Counted from the stretch's first letter, positions 15,872 through 25,201 are shown. The stretch: 64,000 bases of DNA from Epilithonimonas hungarica (GCF_900102265.1 NZ_FNBH01000002.1:248001-312000); one strand, 5' to 3'. The notes: generated from the letters alone by a model not told the origin. Translations and numbers: made by a program.

Positions 15872-17941
15872 TTACTTGTTTTTAAAATAATCAATTCCAC
15901 ACTTCAGGAATTTTTTAAAATCCTCTTTCGGCATATATCCAGAAACCGGCGGATTGATCACTTTTTGGTCAGGCGTTACCAAAACATAGTGTGGCTGGGA
16001 ATTATTATTAAAGTTAACCTGCTGGAAAAGACTCCATTTGTCGCCAATCGTTTTCACTTTCTTCATTTGACCTTCACCCATATCGATTTTGATCTGTTCA
16101 TTTTCCGGCAGCTCTTCTTTATCATCAACATAGACCGAAGCAATTATCAAATCATTCTGAAGAATTGGCAGAACATCATCCTGACTCCAAACGAATTCCT
16201 CCATTTTTCGGCAATTTTCACAACCGTATCCTGTGAAATCTATCAAAACCGGTTTGTTTTCTTTCTTCGCAACTTCTATCGCTTCGAAATAATTATGATA
16301 AGGTTTCAATCCAAGAATTCCGTCTTCTTCTTTGTGGAAATAGCTGACATTCAATGGAGGTAAGATTCCGCTCAGCATTTGTAATTTCGGTTTTTCCGAA
16401 GGAATCAAACCTTGAATCAAATATCCAATAAATACAATTCCGAAAACACCCAAAATCCTTCTTGTTAAAGAAATTTTCGGTTTCTTATCATCGTGAGGAA
16501 ATCTGATTTTCCCGAAAAGATAAACCACCAATCCAATCGCAATGATGATCCAAAGCACGATGAACAATTCTCTTTTCAGCAGGAATGTTTTGGAGACCAG
16601 ATCGGCTTTTGAAAGGAATTTTAAAGCCAAAGCTAATTCGATAAATCCAAGAACGACTTTTACGGTATTCATCCAGCCTCCGGATTTCGGTAAACTTTGT
16701 AAAGCTTGCGGAAACAATGCCAACAATCCAAAAACTAATGCCCAGGCCAATCCAAAACCAGCCAGAGCAAATGTCAATAGTGTAGGGACATTGGTTGCTC
16801 CAGCAACCACTCCGCCTAATAAACTTCCCAAAATCGGGCCTGTACAAGAGAACGAAACGATGACCAAAGTCAAAGCCATGAAGAAAATCCCAATCAATCC
16901 GCCCGCTTCTTCTGCTTTGGAAGATTTGTTAGCGATTGAACTTGGCAAAGTGATTTCGTAATACCCGAAAAAGCTTAAAGCGAAGAACAAGAATATGGCA
17001 AAGAAAAATAAGTTGAGCCAGATATTTGTCGAAATCTGATTGAAAATATTTCCCGAAATTCCGTCAATAATATGAAACGGAATACTCAACAAGACGAAAA
17101 TCAACAGAATGAAAAATCCATAGATGAAAGCATCTCTTTTTCCTTTTGCTTTGTCTTTGTTTCCCTTTGTAAAGAACGAAACTGTCAATGGAATCATCGG
17201 AAAAACGCAAGGTGTGAGTAGAGCAATCAATCCACCTAGAAATCCTAATCCAAGAACCAGCCAATTGTCATCGTTTGGTTTTTGCTGAGCGGTTCCGCAA
17301 TTCGTCAAAGGATTTTTGAAATCCAGAGAATTGACTTTCAGACCATCTTGTTTTGCAACTGCTGGAGTTTCAATATTTGTTGGCTTTAGAATCGTTCCAA
17401 CTTGTCCGGCCGGAGCAACTTCATAAACCGTATCTTTTGTTTTTTCAATAGTTTCTTCAGAGGCAACAGCCGTTTTACTTCCTTCAATTTGTTTTTCAAA
17501 TTCCAAAGTATTCGGAGCTAGACAAACACGGTCATTACAAGTCTGATACATTATTTCAGCTGTAATCGTTGCCGGTTTAGTTGCATCTTTCGGTTTGAAT
17601 TTCTGCTTGAAAACAACTTTGTTGGAATAATAAACAATCTGAGCGCCGAAAGCTTCCGAAAATTCATCGTGCTTTTTGCCGATTTCCTGAACCTTTCCAA
17701 GCAATTGAATTCCCTGTTTTGAAGTAATTTTAAATTCAGTCGGAATCCCGGAATCTGGTGGTAAATCCTGAGAATAAATGTGCCAGTTATCTTCAATCGT
17801 ACCAGTTAAAACAGCCTCATATTCATCTTTGCCAACAGGATTGACATCGAATTTGAACTTAACTGGATTTTTTATCTGTGCATTGAAAATGGTTATTATA
17901 AATAGAAAAAGTGTTGACAACACCAGTTTGAAATCTTTCAT
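15872..17941 (-). CDS. dsbD: Thiol:disulfide interchange protein DsbD
   Basis: 689 residues from the ATG at 17941 (MKDFKLVLSTLFLFIITIFN, a signal peptide; an ATG at 17962 adds seven residues). The periplasmic N-terminal domain (about 25-165) has the Cys pair in YQTCNDRVCLAP. The central eight-helix domain (about 225-480) has the Cys of LLTPCVFPMIP and of FSCTGPILGS. The C-terminal thioredoxin-like domain has Cys574 and Cys577 in GCENCRKMEEF. It passes electrons from cytoplasmic thioredoxin to periplasmic partners for disulfide repair and cytochrome maturation. Followed directly by the GNAT gene. Confidence 0.95.
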   Translation of the reverse strand: MKDFKLVLSTLFLFIITIFNAQIKNPVKFKFDVNPVGKDEYEAVLTGTIEDNWHIYSQDLPPDSGIPTEFKITSKQGIQLLGKVQEIGKKHDEFSEAFGAQIVYYSNKVVFKQKFKPKDATKPATITAEIMYQTCNDRVCLAPNTLEFEKQIEGSKTAVASEETIEKTKDTVYEVAPAGQVGTILKPTNIETPAVAKQDGLKVNSLDFKNPLTNCGTAQQKPNDDNWLVLGLGFLGGLIALLTPCVFPMIPLTVSFFTKGNKDKAKGKRDAFIYGFFILLIFVLLSIPFHIIDGISGNIFNQISTNIWLNLFFFAIFLFFALSFFGYYEITLPSSIANKSSKAEEAGGLIGIFFMALTLVIVSFSCTGPILGSLLGGVVAGATNVPTLLTFALAGFGLAWALVFGLLALFPQALQSLPKSGGWMNTVKVVLGFIELALALKFLSKADLVSKTFLLKRELFIVLWIIIAIGLVVYLFGKIRFPHDDKKPKISLTRRILGVFGIVFIGYLIQGLIPSEKPKLQMLSGILPPLNVSYFHKEEDGILGLKPYHNYFEAIEVAKKENKPVLIDFTGYGCENCRKMEEFVWSQDDVLPILQNDLIIASVYVDDKEELPENEQIKIDMGEGQMKKVKTIGDKWSLFQQVNFNNNSQPHYVLVTPDQKVINPPVSGYMPKEDFKKFLKCGIDYFKNK

Positions 17942-17956
17942 TTTTTGAATAATTTT

Positions 17957-18042
17957 AACCACATAGGCACAATAGTTTTATTTTAAAATTTAGAAATAAA
18001 AAGTTAAAATAGATATCTGAAATTCTATGTGTTTATGTGGTT
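17957..18042. repeat. Palindromic intergenic element, copy A
   Basis: Left arm AACCACATAGGCACAATAG (17957-17975) and right arm CTATGTGTTTATGTGGTT (18025-18042) are inverted with two or three differences; the 49-bp centre is AT-rich. It lies between dsbD (it overlaps the alternative dsbD start) and the GxxExxY gene. Copies B and C are at 18476-18516 and 37862-37947. Confidence 0.7.
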
Positions 18043-18050
18043 TATTTATT

Positions 18051-18455
18051 TTAATTTAATTGTTCGTAATATTTATTTACAAATGTCTTTTGTCCTTCTT
18101 TGAAAATATTCGTCACATTGAAATTCACTAAAATTCCCTTTGGAACTTTCAACAGATTCATATAATTAAGAATCTGAGCTTTGTGTAAATCGTGAAATTC
18201 TGAAACTGATTTAATTTCTACAATAATTAAATCTTCTATTAAAAAATCACATTGAAAACCACAGTCCAAATCAATTCCCTTGTATTGAACAGAAATTACA
18301 AATTCAGATTTAAAATTTATATTCTGGATTCTAAACTCTTCTTTCAAAGCTTTATGATAGACACTCTCTAGCAAACCAGAACCTAAATTTTTATGAACTT
18401 CTATGCAAGCTCCTAAAATTTTATATGTTAATTCCGTTATTTGTTTCTGATTCAT
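18051..18455 (-). CDS. GxxExxY protein (PD-(D/E)XK-like)
   Basis: 134 residues. The name-giving motif is GSGLLESVYHKAL (about 25-37). The central part has a nuclease-like core: DCGFQCDFLIEDLIIVEIKS, with Asp, Glu and Lys spaced as in the PD-(D/E)XK_3 group, then KAQILNYMNLL. These proteins are widespread, often near repeats or mobile regions, and their job is unknown; they may be nucleases or RNA-linked. This gene is bracketed by two copies of the same palindromic element, suggesting repeat-associated spread. Confidence 0.88.
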   Translation of the reverse strand: MNQKQITELTYKILGACIEVHKNLGSGLLESVYHKALKEEFRIQNINFKSEFVISVQYKGIDLDCGFQCDFLIEDLIIVEIKSVSEFHDLHKAQILNYMNLLKVPKGILVNFNVTNIFKEGQKTFVNKYYEQLN

Positions 18456-18475
18456 AAATCTATTTAAACTTTTTA

Positions 18476-18516
18476 AACTACATAAACAAATAGAAAAACT
18501 ATGTGTCTATGTAGTT
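18476..18516. repeat. Palindromic intergenic element, copy B
   Basis: AACTACATAAACAAATAG (18476-18493) and CTATGTGTCTATGTAGTT (18499-18516) form a stem with 16 of 18 pairs around AAAAA. Its right end touches the stop codon of tilS, so it may serve as that gene's terminator. Same family as copies A and C. Confidence 0.75.
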
Positions 18517-19813
18517 ATAATTTTAAAATCAATTCCGTTTCTGAATTATCAGAACTATATCTCCCGTCTTGGCGGAAAGGCAGCACGCCTAAGATTCGTT
18601 CATCAGCATCAGATAGAAGCCAGATTTTTTGCTTCGCTAAAATAGACAATTTTTCATCCTTAAAAAATTTTGAAATTTTCTTTTTACCAATCATTCCTAT
18701 AGGAAAAAACACATCACCTTCTTGTTTCTTTCTCAATTTCAAAGGTAACTGAACTTTTTGTTTATCGAATTTCCAAAAACAATTACCAAATGTTTTAATT
18801 TCGTTTTTAATATATTCTGGGATAATTATTTCGTTTTCAACAATTTTAAGCGAAATTGATAATTCTAACTTCTCATTTTCAACTTCTAACTTCTTAATAA
18901 AAATCAATTCGTTCCGATTAATGATTAACTGAAATCCAGGATTGAAAAACGAGCTTCCAGTTTGAGCTGTCAGAACTTTCTGCATTTCGTTATCATCTGT
19001 AAAACCAAATCTTTTCAAAATCTCATATCGAATCAGTTCTGGTTCTTCTGAAAATTTTTGCTTATTAATAATGAATTGATTTGCCCGCGAGTCAATCTTG
19101 AGAATTTCAATTTTCTCATCAACCGATTGATCAATAAAATCTTTAGTTTGATTAATATAATTGATGCTTCTTGAAAAATTGGTCAGAAAATCTGCATTGA
19201 TTTTTTTTAATTCCGGGACAATATTGTGTCGGATTTTATTTCTTAGGTAATCCGTCTTTTGATTGGATTTATCTTCTCTAAATTCAATTTGATTCTGTTT
19301 TGCAAAATCATAGATCTCATCTTTAGAAAAATCAAGAAGCGGACGAATGATTCCGTTTTCATTTTTGGGAATCCCACTCAAACCTCGGATTCCGGAAGCT
19401 TTGGAAAGATTGATTATAAACGTTTCTAACTGGTCATTCAGGTGATGTGCCGTGACTAAAAAATCAAGATCTTCTTTTTCCTGAATTTCTCTGAAAAATC
19501 TATATCTCAACTCTCTTGCCCAATTCTGAATCGAGTTTTCCGACTGATCATCTTTTTGAGAAATTTCATATAAATGAAAAGGAATTTTATGTTTTTGACA
19601 AAAATCGGAAACGAGCTTTTGATCCATGTTAGAATCCTCATTACGAAGATGATAGTTCACATGTGCAATATGAAAATCAAAACCCGAAACCTGAAATAAA
19701 TCAGCCAAAACCATCGAGTCCACTCCTCCACTTACAGCCAAAAGGTATGTTTTTTGTTGTGATTGGTTGAGCAATTGCTCCAGAGCGTTTTGAAATTTTA
19801 AGAGACTTAACAC
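18515..19813 (-). CDS. tilS: tRNA(Ile)-lysidine synthase
   Basis: 432 residues, the usual length. It attaches lysine to C34 of tRNA-Ile(CAU) using ATP, so that AUA is read as isoleucine. The N-terminal PP-loop is LLAVSGGVDSMVLADLF (25-41), followed by FHIAHVNYHLRNEDSNMD and FLVTAHHLNDQLETF; RPLLDFSKDEIYDFA marks the end of the catalytic domain. The rest carries the helical middle domain and the C-terminal tRNA-acceptor domain (RKKQEGDVFFPIGMIGKKKI). It is divergent from the OmpA gene, with back-to-back promoters between them. Confidence 0.95.
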   Translation of the reverse strand: MLSLLKFQNALEQLLNQSQQKTYLLAVSGGVDSMVLADLFQVSGFDFHIAHVNYHLRNEDSNMDQKLVSDFCQKHKIPFHLYEISQKDDQSENSIQNWARELRYRFFREIQEKEDLDFLVTAHHLNDQLETFIINLSKASGIRGLSGIPKNENGIIRPLLDFSKDEIYDFAKQNQIEFREDKSNQKTDYLRNKIRHNIVPELKKINADFLTNFSRSINYINQTKDFIDQSVDEKIEILKIDSRANQFIINKQKFSEEPELIRYEILKRFGFTDDNEMQKVLTAQTGSSFFNPGFQLIINRNELIFIKKLEVENEKLELSISLKIVENEIIIPEYIKNEIKTFGNCFWKFDKQKVQLPLKLRKKQEGDVFFPIGMIGKKKISKFFKDEKLSILAKQKIWLLSDADERILGVLPFRQDGRYSSDNSETELILKL

Positions 19814-19844
19814 AATTTTATAACGAAATATTAAGTTATAAACA

Positions 19845-19874
19845 CAAATATACAGTTATTAATCCTTATTTTTG
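19845..19874. promoter_or_regulatory. Back-to-back -7 elements for tilS and ompA-like genes
   Basis: TATATTTG on the minus strand (19852-19845) faces tilS; TATTTTTG on the plus strand (19867-19874) faces the OmpA-like gene. They are 14 bp apart, so the two promoters share a small control region. Clear -33 elements were not seen. Confidence 0.45.
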
Positions 19875-19932
19875 AAACGATTTAAAACTAATGACCACTC
19901 AATAAAAACAATAAAACAAATAAATATTTACT

Positions 19933-20769
19933 ATGAGATTATTTAAAATTTTGACAATCACAGCTGTGGGACTTTCCTTGGCTTCTTGTGTCAGCAAAAA
20001 ACAATTCGATGCGCTTAATCTGAACTACAAACAATGTATCGAAGATGCAGGTGAAAGAATGCGCCAAATCCAAGATCTGAAAGGTGAAAATTCTTCTCTA
20101 AAAGGTCAAAATGACTTACTTGTAGGACAGAACAACGCTCTTAAATCCAGCCTGGATGCTTGTCTATCCAATGCAGGAAAAGGTTCTGCAAATATTGATA
20201 AATTGGTTGGGGAGATCAACGCTTCCAATGCTTATATCAAGCAATTGATCTCCGGAAAAAGCAAAAACGACAGTTTGAACCTTGCTTTATCAAACAAACT
20301 AAAACGTTCTCTTGACAACGTTGCAGATCAGGATGTAGATGTGAAGGTATTGAAAGGTGTTGTATTGATCTCATTGTCTGACAAGATGCTTTATCAAGTT
20401 GGAAAATATGACATTCAGCCAGCTGCTGCAGACGTCTTAGCAAAAGTAGCGAAAGTAATCAACGACTATGACACTTACAGCGTATTGATCGAAGGTAATA
20501 CAGATAACACACCATTGAACAGCGCCAATGCTCCAAGAGACAACTGGGACCTTTCCGCGCTTAGAGCGACTGCTGTTGCTAAAGTTCTACAAACCCAATT
20601 TGGTGTGAATCCTAACAGAATCACGGCTGGTGGTAGATCGGAGTACAATCCTAAGACTACAAATGCTTCAGTTTCAGGAAGAAGTGAAAACCGTAGAACG
20701 GAGATCATCATTATGCCGAAACTGGATGAGTTCATGAAACTGATGGACATTGCCCCAGTTAAGAAATAA
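19933..20769 (+). CDS. OmpA family lipoprotein, peptidoglycan-binding
   Basis: 278 residues. The lipoprotein signal is MRLFKILTITAVGLSLASCV with Cys at 19. Residues about 25-120 form a coiled coil (QIQDLKGENSSLKGQNDLLV). The C-terminal OmpA domain (about 140-265) holds VLIEGNTDNTPLNSANAPRD and WDLSALRATAVAKVLQ with the TAGGRSEYNPKTTN loop. Such proteins bind diaminopimelate in peptidoglycan and link it to the outer membrane. Lone gene divergent from tilS. Confidence 0.92.
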   Translation: MRLFKILTITAVGLSLASCVSKKQFDALNLNYKQCIEDAGERMRQIQDLKGENSSLKGQNDLLVGQNNALKSSLDACLSNAGKGSANIDKLVGEINASNAYIKQLISGKSKNDSLNLALSNKLKRSLDNVADQDVDVKVLKGVVLISLSDKMLYQVGKYDIQPAAADVLAKVAKVINDYDTYSVLIEGNTDNTPLNSANAPRDNWDLSALRATAVAKVLQTQFGVNPNRITAGGRSEYNPKTTNASVSGRSENRRTEIIIMPKLDEFMKLMDIAPVKK

Positions 20770-20880
20770 ATGATGAATGATTGTTCATTGTTCATCCGCA
20801 AATTATAAAACTAAACCTTGTCAGAAATGATGAGGTTTTTTATTTGGGCAGCTTTATCCTTCTTCCACTCCCGCTTTTTT

Positions 20881-20937
20881 CTGTCATTGCGAACAGTGTA
20901 AAACCATCAGTAGAAATTTTCTCTATCGCAATAACAG
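20881..20937. repeat. Interspersed palindrome remnant
   Basis: CTGTCATTGCGA (20881-20892) and TCGCAATAACAG (20926-20937) are inverted with one mismatch across 33 bp. The pattern resembles the CATTGCGA...TCGCAATG palindromes common between bacterial genes, here decayed in the middle. The rest of 20770-21046 shows nothing else convincing. Confidence 0.5.
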
Positions 20938-21046
20938 AAAAAGAGTTCCGTTCAAGCCGGGCTGCAAATCCAGTATATATACCATTCGTAATAATTTATA
21001 CATTTAGTTTACCTTTGAACTTTAAACAAAAAACTTTGAACTTACA

Positions 21047-21694
21047 ATGAGTTACTTCGAAGAACTAGACAAAGAGATGGACCGCTATCTGGAGGAAACA
21101 GCTTCCGAAGAACCTGCCATTTTAAAAAAACTAAGAAAGGAAACTTATCAAAAGACCACACAACCGCATATGATCTCTGGTTATTTGCAAGGTCGTTTGT
21201 TAAGTATTCTATCGCATATCGTCCAACCAAAAAATGTTTTGGAGATCGGAACTTTTACAGGTTATGCCGCTTTGAGTATGGCGGAAGGACTGCCAAAAGA
21301 TGGGAAAATTTTCACAATCGACAAAAATGAAGATCTGGCTTACATCCCAAAAAAATATTTTGCTGAAAGCAATTATAAAGATCAGATCGAATTCATTTTG
21401 GGCGATGCAAAAGAAGAAATCAAAAAACTGGATAAAGTTTGGGACCTGATCTTCATTGACGCTGATAAAGAAAGCTATCTGGAATATTTAAAACTCATTA
21501 AGCCAAATCTACGCTCAGGAAGCATCATTCTTATCGATAACGTTCTCTGGTATGGGAAAGTTCTCGAAAACAATCCAAAGGATAAACAGACTGAACAGAT
21601 CAAACTCGTGAATAAAATAATCGCAGAAGATCAAGATTTTGAAAATCTAATCTTACCTTTGCGAGACGGATTACACTTGATAAGAAAGAAATAA
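21047..21694 (+). CDS. O-methyltransferase (caffeoyl-CoA OMT-like)
   Basis: 215 residues. It contains the SAM-binding loop VLEIGTFTGYAALSMAEGLP, then IFTIDKNEDLAYI, DLIFIDADKESYLEYL with the metal-binding Asp pair, and IILIDNVLWYGKV, all as in class I cation-dependent O-methyltransferases of family 3. Cytoplasmic; the substrate (a catechol, tRNA or small molecule) is not known. The NlpC/P60 gene follows after 30 bp on the same strand, so the two may be cotranscribed. Confidence 0.92.
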   Translation: MSYFEELDKEMDRYLEETASEEPAILKKLRKETYQKTTQPHMISGYLQGRLLSILSHIVQPKNVLEIGTFTGYAALSMAEGLPKDGKIFTIDKNEDLAYIPKKYFAESNYKDQIEFILGDAKEEIKKLDKVWDLIFIDADKESYLEYLKLIKPNLRSGSIILIDNVLWYGKVLENNPKDKQTEQIKLVNKIIAEDQDFENLILPLRDGLHLIRKK

Positions 21695-21724
21695 TTTGTA
21701 TTTTTAAATTCATAATTGATTGAA

Positions 21725-22441
21725 ATGACAAAAGGAATTTGTAATGTTTCCATTGCTCCGATGAGAGCTGAAAGTTCTGACAAAAGCGAAATGGTCTCAC
21801 AGCTTCTTTACGGCGAGTCTGCCGATATTATTGAAGTGAAGGATAACTGGACTAAAATCAAAACGCATTACGACGATTACGAAGCGTGGATGGACACGAA
21901 ACAAATTTCACCTGTTTCAGATGAATTTCTAACGACAAGAAAAATCAATCTTGTAAAAGAGCCTTTCCAATCTACAATGACGGAAAGTGGAAGAACACTT
22001 CTGTCAATAGGATCAGAAGTGAAATTTGAAACGAGTTCTCCAACTCGTGGCGCAGACCTTAGTGAAAGTATTGTGAACTGCGCAAAAGAGTTTTTGAATG
22101 TTCCATACCTGTGGGGCGGAAAAAGCTTTTTCGGAATTGATTGCAGTGGTTTTACGCAGATCATTTACAAAATTCACGGCATCAAAATCCCAAGAGACAC
22201 TTATCAACAAGCTGAACTTGGAGAAGTTTTAACTTTTATAGAAGAAGCAAAACCCGGCGACCTTGCATTTTTTGAAAATTCGGAGGGAAGAATCATTCAT
22301 GTCGGGATCATTTTAGCAGATCAAAAAATAATCCATGCGCACGGAAAAGTTAGAATTGACAGTCTCGACACTAGTGGGATCTTCAATGAAGATCAAAACA
22401 AACACACACATAGACTAAGATTCATTAGATCTTATTTTTAA
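21725..22441 (+). CDS. C40 (NlpC/P60) peptidase with SH3-like domains
   Basis: 238 residues from the ATG at 21725. The N-terminal half holds two SH3-like repeats (about 1-65 and 70-105): SKMVSQLLYGESADIIEV-type strands and DNWTKIKTHYDDYEAWMDTK. The C-terminal catalytic domain has Cys140 in GIDCSGFTQ, His192 in IIHVGII and His204 in IIHAHGK. No signal peptide is seen, so it could be a cytoplasmic muropeptide-recycling enzyme (YkfC-like), which cuts L-Ala-gamma-D-Glu from diaminopimelate, rather than a wall hydrolase. Confidence 0.9.
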   Translation: MTKGICNVSIAPMRAESSDKSEMVSQLLYGESADIIEVKDNWTKIKTHYDDYEAWMDTKQISPVSDEFLTTRKINLVKEPFQSTMTESGRTLLSIGSEVKFETSSPTRGADLSESIVNCAKEFLNVPYLWGGKSFFGIDCSGFTQIIYKIHGIKIPRDTYQQAELGEVLTFIEEAKPGDLAFFENSEGRIIHVGIILADQKIIHAHGKVRIDSLDTSGIFNEDQNKHTHRLRFIRSYF

Positions 22442-22444
22442 ATA

Positions 22445-22471
22445 AAAAAGCTTCCGATCTGGAAGCTTTTT
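22445..22471. terminator. Terminator after NlpC/P60 gene
   Basis: AAAAAGCTTCC and GGAAGCTTTTT are a perfect 11-bp inverted pair around GATCT, with A-runs and T-runs on both sides, so it can serve both the plus-strand NlpC gene and the minus-strand gene at 22492-22749. Confidence 0.9.
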
Positions 22472-22491
22472 CTATATCAGGTCTAAATATT

Positions 22492-22749
22492 TTAAACCAA
22501 ATTTCTCTTTTTAACCTCATCACCCATCTTTCTATGTGCAATGATATTGGTTGCCAAAATTGGAAAAAAAGTCAAAGGCAAAACCGAAAACACCCCAAAA
22601 CCTTTTGTAACCGTAATATACAAACAAGTCGCAAGAAGCAGAACAAAAATAACAGAGAAAGAGATCAAAACCGATTTTGTAAGTTTCACGTTTTTCAATA
22701 ATTCTTTATCTGTCAATTCAGCTGCAGGTTTGATTCCTTTTGATTTCAT
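22492..22749 (-). CDS. Small membrane protein, uncharacterised
   Basis: 85 residues. A charged N-terminus (MKSKGIKPAAELTDKELLKN) is followed by two hydrophobic helices (VLISFSVIFVLLLATCLYI and FSVLPLTFFPILATNII) and a basic tail. No domain recognised. It follows the TonB-dependent receptor gene by 7 bp on the same strand and probably shares its transcript. Confidence 0.75.
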   Translation of the reverse strand: MKSKGIKPAAELTDKELLKNVKLTKSVLISFSVIFVLLLATCLYITVTKGFGVFSVLPLTFFPILATNIIAHRKMGDEVKKRNLV

Positions 22750-22756
22750 TGTTCTA

Positions 22757-25201
22757 TTAGAGTTTAAAATTAAGTGTTACATTGAAAAATCTCCCTGTCA
22801 ATCTTACAGGTACCGGATAATAAGCCTGTGGTGAAGAATTCACATCACTGATCCATTGGTTGGCAATCGTATTATTGATATTGAATGCATTGAAGATCTG
22901 AACCCCTAAAGTCAACTCTTTGAAGTTTCTCCAGAAATCGCCGGTCGCCTTGTTATCTTTTTGATCGATGAAAACTTTGGTCAAACCGATGTCCACTCTC
23001 TTGTAAGCAGGTAAAGTTCTCTGATAACGGTAAGCAGCCAAATAATCCGGTAAACCTGCAGAATCAAATAAAACAGGTGTTCCTGATGGTAATCCGCTTG
23101 CATAGGTCAGGGTCAGATTAACTCTCATACTTGGGAACTTCGGCATATAGTCTTGATAGAACATAGAGAATTTAAAACGCTGATCGGTAGGTCTCGGGAT
23201 GTAGCCCATTCCATCAATATTTTCATAGACCCTGGCATAACTTGCAGAAACCCAAGAATCCACACCCGGTACAAATTGTCCAAATAATCTCGTATCCAAT
23301 CCATAAGCATAACCTTCCGCATTGTTCTTACCGGAATATCTTACCCTTACATTATCAAGATAATATGGAATAAGATTCTCCATTTTCTTATAGTAAGCCT
23401 CTGTGGTCAGTTTGAAAGGTTTCCTTTCACTTCCTCCAATTTTAAATTCGTAATCGTTGGCAACAATGATCTGATAAGATTTTTGAGCTTTGATATCTGG
23501 GTTGAATGCTCCTGTCAGATCTTTGATCTCTTTATAGAAAGGCGCTTGGTAATAAACACCTCCGGAAACTCTGAATAACATATCCATATCCCAATTCGGT
23601 TTAATTGCAAACTGAACCCTTGGGCTGAACAATGTTTCTTTGTTGAAACTCCAGTTTTGAACTCTTGCACCTCCGTTTACAAATATTTTATTAGTTCCCC
23701 AGTAGAATTTTTTCGAGAATTGTGTATAAGCTGAAATTCGGTTTACATTAATGTTGTTTTGTCCAGCAATATGATACATAAGATTAAGGCCGGAAGCATC
23801 TAATTGCCCAGGTAAAACAAAATCACGTGGATTGCTGTAGCCAATAGAATCAACAAACTGCCATTCATTAGTAAAATCTTTGATACTTTCTCTTTCGAAT
23901 TTCACACCTACTTCAAAATCGGTATTGACATCCGGAGAAAACCTAGTTCTGAACTGAGAGCCATAAACCCGTACTAATAAGTCATTTCTGGCGTGATCTA
24001 TTTGACCTCCCGCATCATAACCAGCAACTGGATTTCCTTCCTCGTCAAAAGCTTCCAAAATATAGCCGGAAGCCAATGAATAGTATTCTCTCTCTCTGTT
24101 CTGATAAGCAAAATTATCCATAGTAAAATGCCATTTTTTGCTTGGTTTAAAGTTGACGCTTACCGTTCCCATCATATTTTTATACTGGTCATCTTCCTGA
24201 CCATTATAGAAAACGGTTAGTTTCAAAGGTTGTAAAACACTTCCAAAATCAACCTCTTTTTGTTTCGGGACCATTTGATAATCATTCTTTGCAAAATAGC
24301 CTAAGAAAGACAAAGACCATTTGTCATTGAACTGATAATTAAGATAAGACTGTAGATCAAAATATCTGGGATTGAAATCCGTATCTTCATTAAGTGTATT
24401 AAGGACAAGATTTGTATTTCTGTAACGACCGGAGAGCAATCCTGTGAATTTTTTATCTTTAGAGGCAAATCCTGTTGTTAGTCTTCCTCCGATCAAACTT
24501 GCTTCGCCGGAAAGCTCAAATTTCTCAGGCTGCCTGTAATAGATGTTAAGTGCAGACGACATTTTATCACCATATCTCGGCTCAAATCCACCTGCAGAGA
24601 AATTGATCATGCCGACCATATCCGGATTGATGATACTCATCCCTTCCTGTAAAGAGTTCCTGATCAGAAATGGACGATACAGCTCAACATCATTGATATA
24701 GATAAGGTTCTCATCGTAATTCCCTCCTCTTACCATAATTTGCGAAGACAATTCGGAATTGGAGTTCACAGAGGGTAAGCTTTTCAAAAGTCCCTCTACA
24801 CCTCCACCTAAAGACACTACTTCTCTAGCCTCCTTTACAGATAATTCAACAGAAGTAAGATCATTGGTCTTATAGGTTGCTTTTTTCTGGAAAACAACTT
24901 CCTGGATCTCCGTGTCTCTGGTTGCTGGTAAAAAAAGGACATTGACCGCTTGAGATCTCGGAGTCGTTTTGATGATCTTTGAGAAACCTTTGAAGTTTTC
25001 TTTTTCAACCTTCAGTTCCTGTTCAGAATCTGCAATAGGAACTCGTATGAAACCATTTTTGTCCGTTTGGTAAGTTTTACCATTATAAGTTACCCGCGCT
25101 TCGGAAACTGACTTTCCATCTTCATCAAGAACTTTTAGATTGATTTGAGAAAATGCCAAAACAGGCAAAAAGAAAAGAATTAAAAGAATATAATTTTTCA
25201 A
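22757..25201 (-). CDS. TonB-dependent outer-membrane receptor with N-terminal carboxypeptidase-like domain
   Basis: 814 residues. The signal peptide (MKNYILLILFFLPVLAFSQ) precedes a carboxypeptidase-regulatory-like domain (about 20-95, LKVLDEDGKSVSEARVTYNG), a plug domain (VKEAREVVSLGGGVEGLLKS, IMVRGGNYDENLIYINDVEL, about 115-225), and a 22-strand barrel to the C-terminal residue (FFNVTLNFKL). These SusC/FecA-like receptors import iron complexes, glycans or vitamins with TonB-ExbB-ExbD energy. No SusD partner is adjacent, so glycan import is less likely. Substrate unknown. Confidence 0.92.
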   Translation of the reverse strand: MKNYILLILFFLPVLAFSQINLKVLDEDGKSVSEARVTYNGKTYQTDKNGFIRVPIADSEQELKVEKENFKGFSKIIKTTPRSQAVNVLFLPATRDTEIQEVVFQKKATYKTNDLTSVELSVKEAREVVSLGGGVEGLLKSLPSVNSNSELSSQIMVRGGNYDENLIYINDVELYRPFLIRNSLQEGMSIINPDMVGMINFSAGGFEPRYGDKMSSALNIYYRQPEKFELSGEASLIGGRLTTGFASKDKKFTGLLSGRYRNTNLVLNTLNEDTDFNPRYFDLQSYLNYQFNDKWSLSFLGYFAKNDYQMVPKQKEVDFGSVLQPLKLTVFYNGQEDDQYKNMMGTVSVNFKPSKKWHFTMDNFAYQNREREYYSLASGYILEAFDEEGNPVAGYDAGGQIDHARNDLLVRVYGSQFRTRFSPDVNTDFEVGVKFERESIKDFTNEWQFVDSIGYSNPRDFVLPGQLDASGLNLMYHIAGQNNINVNRISAYTQFSKKFYWGTNKIFVNGGARVQNWSFNKETLFSPRVQFAIKPNWDMDMLFRVSGGVYYQAPFYKEIKDLTGAFNPDIKAQKSYQIIVANDYEFKIGGSERKPFKLTTEAYYKKMENLIPYYLDNVRVRYSGKNNAEGYAYGLDTRLFGQFVPGVDSWVSASYARVYENIDGMGYIPRPTDQRFKFSMFYQDYMPKFPSMRVNLTLTYASGLPSGTPVLFDSAGLPDYLAAYRYQRTLPAYKRVDIGLTKVFIDQKDNKATGDFWRNFKELTLGVQIFNAFNINNTIANQWISDVNSSPQAYYPVPVRLTGRFFNVTLNFKL

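Noticed and set aside
17957-18516. Palindromes around the GxxExxY gene as insertion-sequence ends
   Set aside because: No transposase is present, the arms are found elsewhere without the gene, and no target-site duplication could be recognised.
22757-25201. SusCD-type polysaccharide utilisation locus
   Set aside because: The receptor has no SusD partner and no glycoside hydrolase beside it.
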